Assembly (NCBI GenBank): GCA_958296035.1
Contig: OY282431.1
Coordinates: 1,119,001 to 1,183,000 of the forward strand
DNA from: Paracoccaceae bacterium
Lineage (GTDB): Bacteria; Pseudomonadota; Alphaproteobacteria; Rhodobacterales; Rhodobacteraceae
Length of the DNA: 64,000 bases
Direction of reading: 5' to 3'
The notes under the pieces were generated by a model. That model did not search any database. It was not told where the DNA came from and saw nothing but the letters and a program-made list of their open reading frames with translations. Within the stretch, counting starts at the first letter, position 1. The number at the start of each line of letters is the position of its first letter. A program made the translations under genes and the position numbers. This document shows positions 37,472 through 47,275 of the stretch, in pieces.

Positions 37472-37939
37472 GCAAAGGGTCTCTCTCACCTGCAGATCGG
37501 TGCTGTTGGCGTCCTTTTGGTTGTTGAGACAATCTTCGCCTTGGCAGTGCGGCAACTGCGACAGCGAACAAGGTCAAGAATTCTTGCAAGGTCGGCCGTT
37601 CGATGCCGGGCCAGATGCAGCCGCGAAGTTTGAAGTCTAGCATCGCATCCTGGCAGCATCAGCTACAATCAACGGTGCATCGGCCCTGCCGGGTAGTGAT
37701 ACTTCAGTTCACAAGATGCGCCGGAGGTGGCCCGAAACACAGCGTCTTCAACCAGTGGCCTTCACCGGAGTTTCGGTAAGTACACTGTTTCGCCGCAACA
37801 CCATCGCTGACGTCTCAGATATAGCCACAATTGCCAGTGCGCCGTGAAGCGCGCACTAAGATCTTCAGGTTATGGGTAGACTGTATGCCTGCAGGAGAGA
37901 GGTCCAATCAGGTGAAAACCCTTTCGGGCTGGCAATGAT
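37472..37939. other. Intergenic, no gene seen
   Basis: About 470 bases after fdxA, where relatives often have a CarD-family gene. No CarD-like frame can be read on either strand. Confidence 0.4.
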
Positions 37940-39754
37940 TCAGTGCAGATGTGTCGGGTCCGACATGAACCGGGGAGTGCTAGGTGCGTTGCTCTCGATC
38001 ATGGTTTGAATCTCGTCTAGGTCTGCCTCGAATGTTGAATTGTCGACTCGGAGATAGCGCCAACAGCTAGACTCCGTCCGGCCGCGCAAGGCACCTCGCG
38101 ATTTATTAGCATAGTTTACTGCCGATTCAGGTTCTCCTACAGCCCAATAGGCTATCGCCATGCACTGGAAATAATTTGCTGCTGTATTCTTGCGCCCGTT
38201 CGACTGATCAAGCTCGACCACCAGTTCAAATGTTTTCCGATCAATAGTTCCGTTCGTACCCCACATTGCCATTCCGAGGTTGAACGCACAGGCAATATCC
38301 TTGCCGTTGCCATAGGTTTCGCGGAAGAGTCGTGCCGCGTCTGCGAAGCGCCCAAGGCCGACGTACGACAACCCCAGTAGATTTCGCAACACGGACAGGT
38401 CCGCACCTGGATTGGACCAATCTTCTACATTCTCCAACAAGACTGCTGCAATCGATAAATCGTCTCTTGAGCGATTGAATGTTTCGGCGAGCCAAAGCTT
38501 GTCGGCGAGGTCCAGCGTCGCAACTGCCCTGGAGACCGAGATCTTCTGCGGATTCCATTCCTTGAGGCGCTTTAGACGCCCAACTGCTTCCCGTACCATA
38601 AAGGGAGAGAGTTGCTCTGAATCCAGTACGCGCCAAACATCCTCGGCTGCACCATCCGAATCATTATTGTACTCTCGGAATTGGGAACGTTTCAGAAATG
38701 CCTCCGGCTGATCAAATCCACTGGCGATTGCCTGGTTGACCAACTGCTCGGCGGAATCTGGTTGTCGGTCGTACTCTCCAGGTTCGGCAAGCCGATACAG
38801 GATCTCTCCATCACTCTGATGGGTTTGCTCGATTTCTTGGAGTCGATCTTCCCTTTCCTGGATCGAATTATCGTAACGCCACTTGTACCGTCTTGCTCCT
38901 CGCTTGATGTAATCGGGTGCACCGTCCCGATCCTTCCGGTTACAAGCTGTGAATTCGCGAACAATTCGGTTGTATTCCTTTGCCAGCCGGCTTCCGGGGC
39001 GGTCCTTCGTAAACACTGCCTGATTCAAGAGTGAGAGGGAGTCGTATCGGCGGACGATCATGTGCCGCCGGAAACCCAACTGCCGTTGAAATGCCAAGAT
39101 CTTGTTTTTCAGTATCAATTCTTCGTCATCAAGATCCGGCACGTTCGACATCACGAAATGAAGTAAAATCTTCTCTTGCCCGGTTTTCTTGTTTTCCGAT
39201 CGTATGTCCTTGACGACTTTGGTCAGCCCGCGAAGGTTCTGTTCATTCGGGAAAACAGGATAACTACAGAATCAGGAAGCTGCCTCGTACAGATTCCACA
39301 GGTGTCAGTGTGTCCAGTGCGAGAGTCAATCTGCACATAATCTGGTTCAATGGTATTGTGCCACTGCTGTTTAATGTCTTCGAACAGCAGGTCCCCGTGA
39401 TATTTCTCGTACAGGCTCATCCACAGTCAATATGTCAAATTGTTGCAACATAGGTATCGTTGCTCGCGGATGGCATTACCACAGTTTTCCACTTCGCTTG
39501 CCAATGTCTGGATACTGGCCGACGTAATCGGAGACATCAGGAGCAAGCCCGGACTTCAGGTAGCGTGCGACGAAGTCGATGAGTCCTGGAACCTCCTCGC
39601 TCGGGTGCAACACGTCAGGAGTACCGAGGCCCGGGGCCTCAATGTCGAAATCCACAACAAGCACGCCAAGGCCGCGTTGGGCCAGCGAGACTGCTGTATT
39701 CGCAAGAGCCAGCGTACAGCCGACACCACCTTGAAAGGAGTAAAACGTCTTAAT
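37940..39754 (-). pseudogene. ParA-like GGVG-motif P-loop ATPase with TPR-like C-terminus, shattered
   Basis: One ancestral gene is split over several frames. Piece one (39754 down) reads KTFYSFQGGVGCTLALANTA and LVVDFDIEAPGLG, a deviant Walker A like that of KGGVGR-motif ATPases. It has no ATG/GTG/TTG (ATT at 39754 follows TAA) and ends at TAA 39478-39476. Piece two (39420 down) has YVQIDSRTGHTDTCGICTRQ, the Walker B-like segment, then a one-base loss in a T-run near 39252. Piece three resumes with PNEQNLRGLTKVVKDIRSEN and runs to 37940. Its last 404 codons (ATG 39154) form an open frame with helical, TPR-like repeats and might still be made as a fragment. Partner of the MqsA-like gene upstream. 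Confidence 0.82.
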
Positions 39755-39832
39755 TTACATGCCAATCACGAAAACCCGCGCAAGCTGAAGGGCTGGGCCC
39801 TCTGCTGCCACGCAGCACCGATATCCAAAAAT

Positions 39833-40339
39833 CTAAATGGAGACATGCCTAGCAGCTGAGGGAGTCGCGGATTGGAAATCTGCGGCTCTGATCTGCAGCA
39901 TCGTGATGGCATCTGGATTCCCAGCAAGAATGCGAAGGAAATTGTCTTTTGAGCGTGACTGGATAGAGAGACCATTTTCCCATCGATTCAGCGATGCTTC
40001 GCCTAGTCCCGTCAATTTGGCAAAGGCTGCCCGTGACAATCCACGGTTCTCTCTGATTCGCCGAATTTCTGCTGGTGAAAGAACGTCAAGATGCCCGCAA
40101 ATCTCGTTGTGCTTCAGTTCTTCGGCTTCATGATCCAAGAATTCAAACCCGCAGCTCCGGCATTGACGCACTGGAACCTGAACCCTCAGTTCTACCCTGG
40201 ACGCCCCGGACCCATAGGCGAATGCGTCAGGATGCCAAGCGCTTGTGACGTCGTCTTGTTCGCATAGGGGACAAGACAGCGTTTGCTGCGTCTTCGATGT
40301 GTTGGTTGGTTGTCGCAATTGCGAGTCTCTCGGCTCCAT
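39833..40339 (-). CDS. MqsA-like zinc-finger/HTH antitoxin-type regulator
   Basis: A 168-residue protein with two zinc Cys pairs, CPLCEQ (residues 23-28) and CRSCGFEF (about residue 60), then an XRE-type helix-turn-helix LSPAEIRRIRENRGLSRAAF near residue 87. MqsA antitoxins have this N-terminal zinc plus C-terminal HTH layout; they bind the toxin and repress the operon. It sits between a small unknown gene and the broken ATPase, all on the minus strand, so it probably autoregulates that cassette. The gene itself looks intact. Confidence 0.82.
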   Translation of the reverse strand: MEPRDSQLRQPTNTSKTQQTLSCPLCEQDDVTSAWHPDAFAYGSGASRVELRVQVPVRQCRSCGFEFLDHEAEELKHNEICGHLDVLSPAEIRRIRENRGLSRAAFAKLTGLGEASLNRWENGLSIQSRSKDNFLRILAGNPDAITMLQIRAADFQSATPSAARHVSI

Positions 40340-40351
40340 TTCTCTATTCCT

Positions 40352-40678
40352 TCAATCATTCTTCACAGAGTAGTGAAAACTCCGACCGATGATCTTGCCT
40401 GATCCCAGCTGAAGTTTGCTGTAAAGCTGCGGCCTGTTGGGTTCTAGGTCAATCTTCATCACGTATCCTGTGGCTCCTCCTGGCTTGTACACAGTCACTA
40501 TTTCAATCGGCTGTCCGCCTTCAATCCTTGCTGCGATGAATTCCCATGCTGAAGCATCAGTAAAGTGGGTGTCGAGTATTCCGTCCGGGTTTCGCACCTG
40601 TCCCGGATTCCAGACCGTAGGTAGGGCAGAGGTGAACGCGGTGATGCGAGAACTTTTCCAGCTGGCGAGAAGCACCAA
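40352..40678 (-). CDS. Small protein, possible toxin partner of the MqsA-like regulator
   Basis: A 108-residue protein of unknown function, 12 bases upstream of the MqsA-like gene. Readable core: NPDGILDTHFTDASAWEFIA, VYKPGGATGYVMKID, LQLGSGKIIGRSFHYS. The start is doubtful: only TTG 40678 or GTG 40675 is in frame. The bases just upstream read QFDTKLVGASRQLEKF in another frame, which looks like a genuine N-terminus, so a one-base frameshift near 40650 may have damaged the gene. Position before an antitoxin-like gene suggests a toxin, but no known toxin fold is recognised. Confidence 0.6.
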   Translation of the reverse strand: MVLLASWKSSRITAFTSALPTVWNPGQVRNPDGILDTHFTDASAWEFIAARIEGGQPIEIVTVYKPGGATGYVMKIDLEPNRPQLYSKLQLGSGKIIGRSFHYSVKND

Positions 40679-41533
40679 CTAATTTCGTGTCGAATTGCAC
40701 GGAACAGTCACTAAGCGGCATCCTCAATGCTGCCAATCATATGAGTGCATAAAGCTTGCATTAAGGTCCATGCCTCTCAAGAGTGCTATATGATGTGTTC
40801 GTATGACAACATTTGATTGGACTGTCCATTTGATGCAGCAATTTGTCGGACCAATGATCGTATCCTTCCTGCGGCAAACTCACCGGTAGACCACGGAACG
40901 CGTAAAGTTCGTAACGGTTCCAAGAACTCGAATCCGGCCAACGACGTTTGGGCTCACCGTCTGCGGATTTACACAGCACTTGACTTCCTGGCCGCCCCGA
41001 ATTTTGGTCGCACGCATAGTGCAAACCGTACCGGCCGTCTCGTGGCGACAGCACGCTCCCGCACCGACCATCCATCGCCAGAGTCTGTATGAGTGCCGAT
41101 CACTCTCGGGTCGCTCCGGAGGAACCCGATATCTTGGAGCGGTGCCTTGTTAATCTCGTCTATGTCTCCAGCCGCTTCGTCCAACTGACAAGACCTTGAC
41201 CATTTCCTGGTTATTGCGACATGTACTTAACGCGTTGATCGATACGGACTGGAACGGCGTGATGAAGATTGGTCAAGCATAACTTTTCGGGTTGAACAAG
41301 CCCCTGCAGAAGCAGCAAACCGCCAAAGGAGATCTTGGGTTAGGCGTTGAATGTGGTGACCACAGTGGGTCTGGCGAGGGGCTGAAACCCAGGCAAAGTT
41401 GGTTCGTGCCCTTTGTTCTTGGAAACGTCTCATTGGATTGGTGCAATTGCCTTTAGCATTCAATTCCAATGAGATCGCGCCACTGGACGTTGAACTTGAA
41501 CAAGACCAACAGTTCTTTGGTGAAATGTCCCGG
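40679..41533. other. Intergenic, no gene seen
   Basis: About 850 bases between the toxin-antitoxin-like cassette and the end of betC. Frames on both strands up to about 105 codons lack motifs. It probably contains the cassette promoter near 40700-40800. Confidence 0.4.
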
Positions 41534-43081
41534 CTAGCGACACAGATGGCTATCCTTGCCCCTTGGAGGCACCCGGGTTCGTTGCGCAGCCACGTCCCAG
41601 TCCATGTGAGATCTCACATATTCCTGGCTTGCGTCCCGGTCTGGCTGATAGTCCCACGATGATGTTTTCCCGCGCTGCAAGGCAGAATATATGGCATGAC
41701 GCTGTTTCTGCTTGGCTAGGACATCGCGGCGCACCTTTTCGCTGTCCCATCGTTCGGCGGTTTCTTGCCTGAATGTCTGAGCCACCTGGCGGTAGGCCGG
41801 GTCTCCAGCTACGTTTCTGAGTTCGGCCGGGTCTTCCTGCAGGTCGAAAAGAAGATCCGGGTCATTTTGAGAGTGAATGTACTTGAACCTTCCCCTTCTG
41901 ATCATGAACACCGGGTAGGGCGTCATTTCAGCACAATACTCTCCTATTGCCTCACCCCCATCTTCGAGTTCTCCCCGAGCAAGCGGCAGCAGTGACCTGC
42001 CATCGATGGCGTGTGCCAGTTCGGGAACCGTTAATCCGGTGGCAGAAGCGACATCCAGCAACGTTGGCAGCATGTCCACCAGAGAGCAAATACTGGCGAC
42101 GCGTCCCTGCCTTACGTCCGGACCTGACATGATCAGGGGCACACGCGCCGAAGGCTCGAAAAAGTTCATCTTGTACCAGAGTCCGCGTTCACCCAGCATT
42201 TCGCCGTGATCGGCAGTGACAATTATGAACGTATTCTCGAGTTGACGGGTTTCTTCCAGGGTGCGAATTATCATTCCTATCTGGCTGTCGAAATAGGACA
42301 TGTTGGCATAGTAGCCACGCCTGGCCCGCCTTACGACATCGTCGGGAACTTCGACCTGACTCGCCTCGATGCCGTCCATGATGCGCTGCGAAAAGGCATC
42401 CTGCTGGCCCCGCCCAAGCACCGTCCCGGGAAGGTCGATTTCTACGCCCTGATACAGGTTCCACCATTCCGGACGCGCGATGTAGGGGTCGTGCGGATGA
42501 ATGAAACTGGCAACAAGGCAAAACGGATGTTCAGGGACCTGGGCGTACTCGACGAGTTTTCGCCTGGTAGCGAAGGCAACTTCTTCATCGTACTCGATTT
42601 GAAATGTTGATGAGGCACAACCCGCTTCGAACACTGAATCCATGTTATGATACCAACGATCGATTCGCTCGTCAGGGAGTTCCCAGTTTGCGGTCCAGCA
42701 AAAGTCGGATGGATAAATGTCGGTGGTCACGCGTTCTTCAAATCCGTGCAACTGATCTGGTCCCACGAAGTGCATCTTGCCGGCCAGGCAGGTGCTATAC
42801 CCCATCAAGCGGAGATAGTGGGCAAATGTCGGGATTGATGAAGGAAATTCGCTGGCATTGTCATAGGCTGCGATGCGCGTAACAAGCTGGCCTGACATGA
42901 AACTGAATCGAGACGGCGCACAGAGCGGTGAATTGCAATAGGCGGAATCAAAGCTTGCCCCAATGCTTGCAAGCCGGTCCATGTGTGGTGTCTTGACCAA
43001 GGTGTGTCCATAGGCGCTCGTGAACATCGGGGCCAACTGGTCAGCCATGATCAGTACTATATTGTATGGTTGTCTATTCAT
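41534..43081 (-). CDS. betC: Choline-sulfatase
   Basis: A 515-residue type I sulfatase that hydrolyses choline-O-sulfate to choline and sulfate. The formylglycine motif is CAPSR with Cys54, requiring conversion by a formylglycine-generating enzyme. Metal ligands are in IMADQLAP (residues 11-18), VTADHGEMLGERGLWYKMNF (about residue 286), and the BetC-specific C-terminus has SSWDYQPDRDASQEYVRSH near residue 476. Unlike many alphaproteobacterial copies, it has no betI/betA/betB beside it here. It would feed choline into glycine betaine synthesis or catabolism. Confidence 0.92.
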   Translation of the reverse strand: MNRQPYNIVLIMADQLAPMFTSAYGHTLVKTPHMDRLASIGASFDSAYCNSPLCAPSRFSFMSGQLVTRIAAYDNASEFPSSIPTFAHYLRLMGYSTCLAGKMHFVGPDQLHGFEERVTTDIYPSDFCWTANWELPDERIDRWYHNMDSVFEAGCASSTFQIEYDEEVAFATRRKLVEYAQVPEHPFCLVASFIHPHDPYIARPEWWNLYQGVEIDLPGTVLGRGQQDAFSQRIMDGIEASQVEVPDDVVRRARRGYYANMSYFDSQIGMIIRTLEETRQLENTFIIVTADHGEMLGERGLWYKMNFFEPSARVPLIMSGPDVRQGRVASICSLVDMLPTLLDVASATGLTVPELAHAIDGRSLLPLARGELEDGGEAIGEYCAEMTPYPVFMIRRGRFKYIHSQNDPDLLFDLQEDPAELRNVAGDPAYRQVAQTFRQETAERWDSEKVRRDVLAKQKQRHAIYSALQRGKTSSWDYQPDRDASQEYVRSHMDWDVAAQRTRVPPRGKDSHLCR

Positions 43082-43460
43082 GGTTTGCGTCCAGGTGCGT
43101 TGTTGAATCTGTCTGTTGCCCTCTCCGCACAGTCCAAACCGCGGGCACTTCCTGCTGCAGAAGTATTCACCTTTCCGAAGGGCATGTGACTACCCGGGGA
43201 AAGACTTCTATTGCCGGCGATTTGTGGAATCACGGATTGAAAACAACCAACCGTTTAAGGGATTAATGACGTCGACCCCGGTAACATGGTACCCTTGGGT
43301 AGTCATGAAGGATCCTTCTCCAGATGCCGAACGCAGCGTCCTCCTGACAGGTTGTTGTCGAATGCTGCAATCCCTTAGCTGTGGAGGCAGTTCTGACCCC
43401 GCTGTAGAATGGATGCGGATGCTGCTGCCAAACGCCACACGCGGTATTGCCTGACCGGAG
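43082..43460. other. Intergenic, no gene seen
   Basis: About 380 bases between betC and cobS (both minus strand). It should contain the betC promoter. No cobalamin riboswitch consensus is recognised. Confidence 0.4.
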
Positions 43461-44234
43461 TTACTGAGCCGCGCTCAGACCAACGAGCACCGCCGTTTCG
43501 GATGCCTGCTGCGAGGCTCCAAGTATGTCGCCGTTCAGACCGTCGACCCGCCGCCAGGCAAGCAACAGGACAATTGCCGGCGCCGCTACGCCCAGAGTCA
43601 CAACGATCCAGGTGTCACTCCTGACAGCAATGATCACGATAGCAAGCGCTATCCCGGCGCTCGCCAAGACTGCAGTTGCGCTTGGCTTTCCAGCTTGCTT
43701 GGCGAGTTGGCTGTTTTCGGTTGAAGGTATCAAGTGCATTGCAACGACCATGATGAAGCGCGATAGCGCTCCCGCTGCGGCCATGTGTGCCATTATCTGC
43801 CAGCGGGCGACCACTTCGGCAACTGCCATCCAGCGAAACAGAACGACGATAATCACTGCCAGTACACCAAAGGTCCCGATACGGCTGTCTTGCATGATCG
43901 CGACGCGGGAATCTTTGCTGGTGCCTCCCAGTACCCCGTCTGCAGCGTCGGCCAATCCATCTTCATGCAGTCCACCGGTTAGCAAGATTGCCGTCGACAC
44001 GACGATTAGTGCGGAAACTTCTTCCGCCAGTCCGGTCTCAACCGCCAAGATGCCAGTCAGTCCCGCTGTTGCACCCACAAGTGCCCCAAGCAGCGGCCAG
44101 CACCAGACTCCTGCAGTTGCAGTCCGGATGTCCGAATGCTGCCAGGTAGGAATTGCAGTCAGTAGGCCGAGAGACGCAGCGATGTCGCGGTTGAGCCGCT
44201 TCAGCAAGTTTGAGACTTGAACTTCTCTCATCAC
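43461..44234 (-). CDS. cobS: Adenosylcobinamide-GDP ribazoletransferase
   Basis: A 257-residue inner-membrane enzyme (CobV/CobS family) joining adenosylcobinamide-GDP and alpha-ribazole (phosphate) to form adenosylcobalamin (phosphate). The metal-binding motif HEDGLADAADGVLGG is near residue 90, and at least five hydrophobic segments follow. It is divergent from cobT, whose product makes its alpha-ribazole-phosphate substrate. The two complete the lower-ligand assembly of B12. Confidence 0.93.
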   Translation of the reverse strand: MMREVQVSNLLKRLNRDIAASLGLLTAIPTWQHSDIRTATAGVWCWPLLGALVGATAGLTGILAVETGLAEEVSALIVVSTAILLTGGLHEDGLADAADGVLGGTSKDSRVAIMQDSRIGTFGVLAVIIVVLFRWMAVAEVVARWQIMAHMAAAGALSRFIMVVAMHLIPSTENSQLAKQAGKPSATAVLASAGIALAIVIIAVRSDTWIVVTLGVAAPAIVLLLAWRRVDGLNGDILGASQQASETAVLVGLSAAQ

Positions 44235-44320
44235 GTTGAGCTTGTGTACAATTGTGTGCAGTCTATTGTAGATGAAAGGTTGACATCAATAAATTTGCAA
44301 CCAGTGTTTGGCGGAATTCC

Positions 44321-45346
44321 ATGGAAGTCGCAATCAAATCGCTATCGGAGTTTCGTAAAATGTGCCGCGTGTGTCCCGCTGCCGACGAGGAGGCACGCCA
44401 GCGCTCCAGGCAACGAGAACGCCAGTTGACCAAACCGGCCGGCGCTCTCGGAAGGCTGGAAGAATTGGCAAGCTGGTACGCCGGTTGGCGGGGGAGCGCA
44501 CAAACATCGATTCGACATCCCCAGATAATTGTGTTTGCCGCCAATCATGGCATTTCCAGACATCCCGTGTCGGCATATCCTGCTGCTGTAACCGAACAGA
44601 TGGTGCACAACTTTCATTCTGGTGGTGCAGCAATCAACCAGCTTGCATGGCAGGTTGGCGCCCGGCTGGATATCGTCGAACTGGACTTGAAATCTTCAAC
44701 TCGTGATTTCACAGTGGCACCGGCAATGACCGAAAAGGATCTTGTTCGAGCTCTCAACACTGGCTGGAATACCGTGTCGCTCAACACGGACCTTCTGGTA
44801 GTTGGAGAAATGGGTATTGGCAACACGAGTTCGGCTTCGGCAATTTGCCATTCCCTGTACGGTGGCGTTGCGAAGGACTGGGTCGGGCGGGGAACCGGTA
44901 TCAACCGCAAGAGACAGGCCACCAAGACCAGACTGGTAGCGCAGGCAGTGGAATTGTTCGGAACAAACCTCGATCCCTTGCAAGTCCTGCGCCATTTCGG
45001 GGGCCGGGAAATTGCAGCAATGGCGGCCGCAATAGTTCGTGCCCGGCATATCAGGTCGCCTCTCATAATCGATGGCTTCATCTGCTCTGCCGCCGCTGCG
45101 GTCATTCACCAGTTGGCCCCGGGTGTCCTGGATCATGCCATTGCCGGACACCGATCAGCTGAAAAGGCCCATGACATGCTGCTCGCAAGAATTGGCAAGA
45201 AACCCCTGCTGGACCTTTCCATGCGTCTGGGTGAAGGAACGGGCGCTGCGGTTGCGATCAACATCGTGCAAAGTGCGCTGTGCTGTCATCATGGGATGAA
45301 CACTTTCGAACAGGCCGGGGTTGCCGAGAAATCCGATCGACGCTGA
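44321..45346 (+). CDS. cobT: Nicotinate-nucleotide--dimethylbenzimidazole phosphoribosyltransferase
   Basis: A 341-residue enzyme that makes alpha-ribazole 5'-phosphate from NaMN and 5,6-dimethylbenzimidazole. Seen: FAANHGISRHPVSAYP near residue 69, GEMGIGNTSSASA near residue 166, and the catalytic Glu in RLGEGTGAAVA near residue 305. The start is ATG 44321. The 86-base divergent gap to cobS should hold both promoters. Confidence 0.95.
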   Translation: MEVAIKSLSEFRKMCRVCPAADEEARQRSRQRERQLTKPAGALGRLEELASWYAGWRGSAQTSIRHPQIIVFAANHGISRHPVSAYPAAVTEQMVHNFHSGGAAINQLAWQVGARLDIVELDLKSSTRDFTVAPAMTEKDLVRALNTGWNTVSLNTDLLVVGEMGIGNTSSASAICHSLYGGVAKDWVGRGTGINRKRQATKTRLVAQAVELFGTNLDPLQVLRHFGGREIAAMAAAIVRARHIRSPLIIDGFICSAAAAVIHQLAPGVLDHAIAGHRSAEKAHDMLLARIGKKPLLDLSMRLGEGTGAAVAINIVQSALCCHHGMNTFEQAGVAEKSDRR

Positions 45347-45406
45347 GCACTTCGCGCCGAGGATCAATTGACAGGCTCCCGGCCGCAAGTTTGTTGGTTG
45401 TTCAAA

Positions 45407-47275
45407 TCACTTCTCGGAACGATATTCCTCGGCAGGAAGACCAAATGCCGGATCAATTTTCCGATTCAATTCTCGCAAGCGCCGCAAATATGCCGGGTTT
45501 TCTTCGGCTGACAGATTTGGATCCCATACCGCAGCCAACTCCTGAGTGACACGCCTGTTGAACTGAAAAAACCCTCGTTCTCTAAATCTTGCTTCCTCTT
45601 CAGGAATGCCAAGGCGCTGCAGCACATAGCGTCCGGCACGTAGCGAACTGTCGAATGTTTCTCTTACAATCTCGTCTGCTCGTGCCTGGTACAGTTCAAA
45701 GACATGCTCGCGGTCTCGCGCACGGGCAACGATGTAGAGGTCTGGGCGTTTGGACCTGGCGTAGTGAACAAGGCGAGTGATTATCGCCGGCTGGTCAATA
45801 GCAACAACCAGTATCCTTGCGCTTGCCAATCCTGCCGCGTCCAGCAGCTCGGGGCGGGATGTGTCTCCGAGGAATGCTCTTGTGCCCAGCTTGCGCATCA
45901 TGTTGATCGTGCGAATATCCGAATCAAGGATTGTCGTGCGAAATCCATTCGCAAGGCACATATCGTTGACCATCCGGCCGAACCGGCCGGTGCCTGCAAT
46001 TATCACCGGTTCATGAATGCTGATCTCGTCGCCGAAAAGTGAGTCGACCACCTGCGACCGCCTCGAGATATAGTCATAGGCCACGAACAGAGCCGGCGTG
46101 AACACCATCGACATGGTCACGACAAGTGTAAGCACATCGCTTGTGTTCGAGTTGATTACTGTGGTCTGGTGCATGAAGGCCAGCAACACGAACGAGAATT
46201 CGCCAGCCTGTGCCAAGCCAAGTGCAAACAGGAGCCTGTCACGTCCGGCAATATGAAACAGGAACGAGAGCATCAACAGAACTGCGGCCTTCATGATGAT
46301 TAGGCCGAGTGTAGCAGACATGATGATCCAGAAGGCATCGAACAGTTTGCCAAAATTGATTCCCGCTCCGACGGTTATGAAAAACAAACCAAGGAAAAGG
46401 CCTTTGAACGGCGCGATATTTCCTTCCATTTCGTGACGGAATTCAGAATTGGCGAGCATGACGCCAGCAATAAAAGTTCCGAGGGCTGGCGAGAGCCCGA
46501 CGATTGACATGAGCAGCGCAGGTAAGGCGACAATAAAAAGTGTTGCCGCTATCGATATTTCTGACATACCGCTGACATTGACATAGCGGAACATCGGTCG
46601 GACGACATACTGTCCGACCAGGACAATTGTAAGAATGGAGCCGAGTGTTACACCCAATTGGCCCCAGGGCGGCAACCCGTCAAAGAACTCCTTGGCACCT
46701 GTCAGGTCTTCTTGCCCGTGGTGACCCGCCGCAGCGGCTACAGTCGATGCGCCATGCGGGTCGGAAAGTGCGATCAGCGGAATCAGGATAAGCATTGGGA
46801 TGAATGCAATATCCTGAGTCAACAAGACACTCAGGCTGGACCTTCCGCCCTCAGTCCGAGTTAGTCCCTTTTCGGAAAGCGTTTGCAGGACCATGGCTGT
46901 GGACGAAAGAGTTAGCGCCATTCCAATCGCCAAACCCGTTGCCATGGTAAAGCCAAGCGCATAGGCGCCGAGAGCAACCGCCACGGTGGTAACGCTGATT
47001 TGCAATCCACCGAGACCGATAAGTTTGGTGCGCATCTCCCACAGGGATTTGGGATCAAGTTCGAGACCGAGCACGAAGAGGAGAATTATTACGCCAAATT
47101 CTGTGTAAAAGGCGAGATCGGTACCGGCGCGACCGAAGAGAACAAAGAACTGACCAACAACAATTCCGGCCAGAATATAACCTAGAACCGAACCGAGACC
47201 GAGCCGTCTGGCAAAGGGTACTGAAATGACCGCAGCAAAAAGATATAGTGTTGCTTCCACCAGGAAATTCAACAT
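45407..47275 (-). CDS. CPA2-family cation/proton antiporter with RCK domain (KefB/KefC-like)
   Basis: A 622-residue protein. About 12-13 transmembrane helices (residues 1-390), with the conserved LTQDIAFIP segment near residue 151, then a TrkA-N/RCK Rossmann domain starting at VIIAGTGRFGRMVND near residue 424. Such transporters exchange K+ or Na+ for protons and are gated by nucleotides or thiols. No KefF/KefG ancillary gene is adjacent, so glutathione gating is uncertain. The C-terminal tail after residue 540 is hydrophilic. Confidence 0.9.
   Translation of the reverse strand: MLNFLVEATLYLFAAVISVPFARRLGLGSVLGYILAGIVVGQFFVLFGRAGTDLAFYTEFGVIILLFVLGLELDPKSLWEMRTKLIGLGGLQISVTTVAVALGAYALGFTMATGLAIGMALTLSSTAMVLQTLSEKGLTRTEGGRSSLSVLLTQDIAFIPMLILIPLIALSDPHGASTVAAAAGHHGQEDLTGAKEFFDGLPPWGQLGVTLGSILTIVLVGQYVVRPMFRYVNVSGMSEISIAATLFIVALPALLMSIVGLSPALGTFIAGVMLANSEFRHEMEGNIAPFKGLFLGLFFITVGAGINFGKLFDAFWIIMSATLGLIIMKAAVLLMLSFLFHIAGRDRLLFALGLAQAGEFSFVLLAFMHQTTVINSNTSDVLTLVVTMSMVFTPALFVAYDYISRRSQVVDSLFGDEISIHEPVIIAGTGRFGRMVNDMCLANGFRTTILDSDIRTINMMRKLGTRAFLGDTSRPELLDAAGLASARILVVAIDQPAIITRLVHYARSKRPDLYIVARARDREHVFELYQARADEIVRETFDSSLRAGRYVLQRLGIPEEEARFRERGFFQFNRRVTQELAAVWDPNLSAEENPAYLRRLRELNRKIDPAFGLPAEEYRSEK

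Noticed and set aside
43525-44220. 231-codon plus-strand frame
   Set aside because: Antisense to cobS; its Ser/Thr/Ala-rich translation is typical of a shadow of a membrane protein.
43300-44320. Cobalamin riboswitch near cobS/cobT
   Set aside because: No conserved B12-box sequence could be found in either intergenic stretch.
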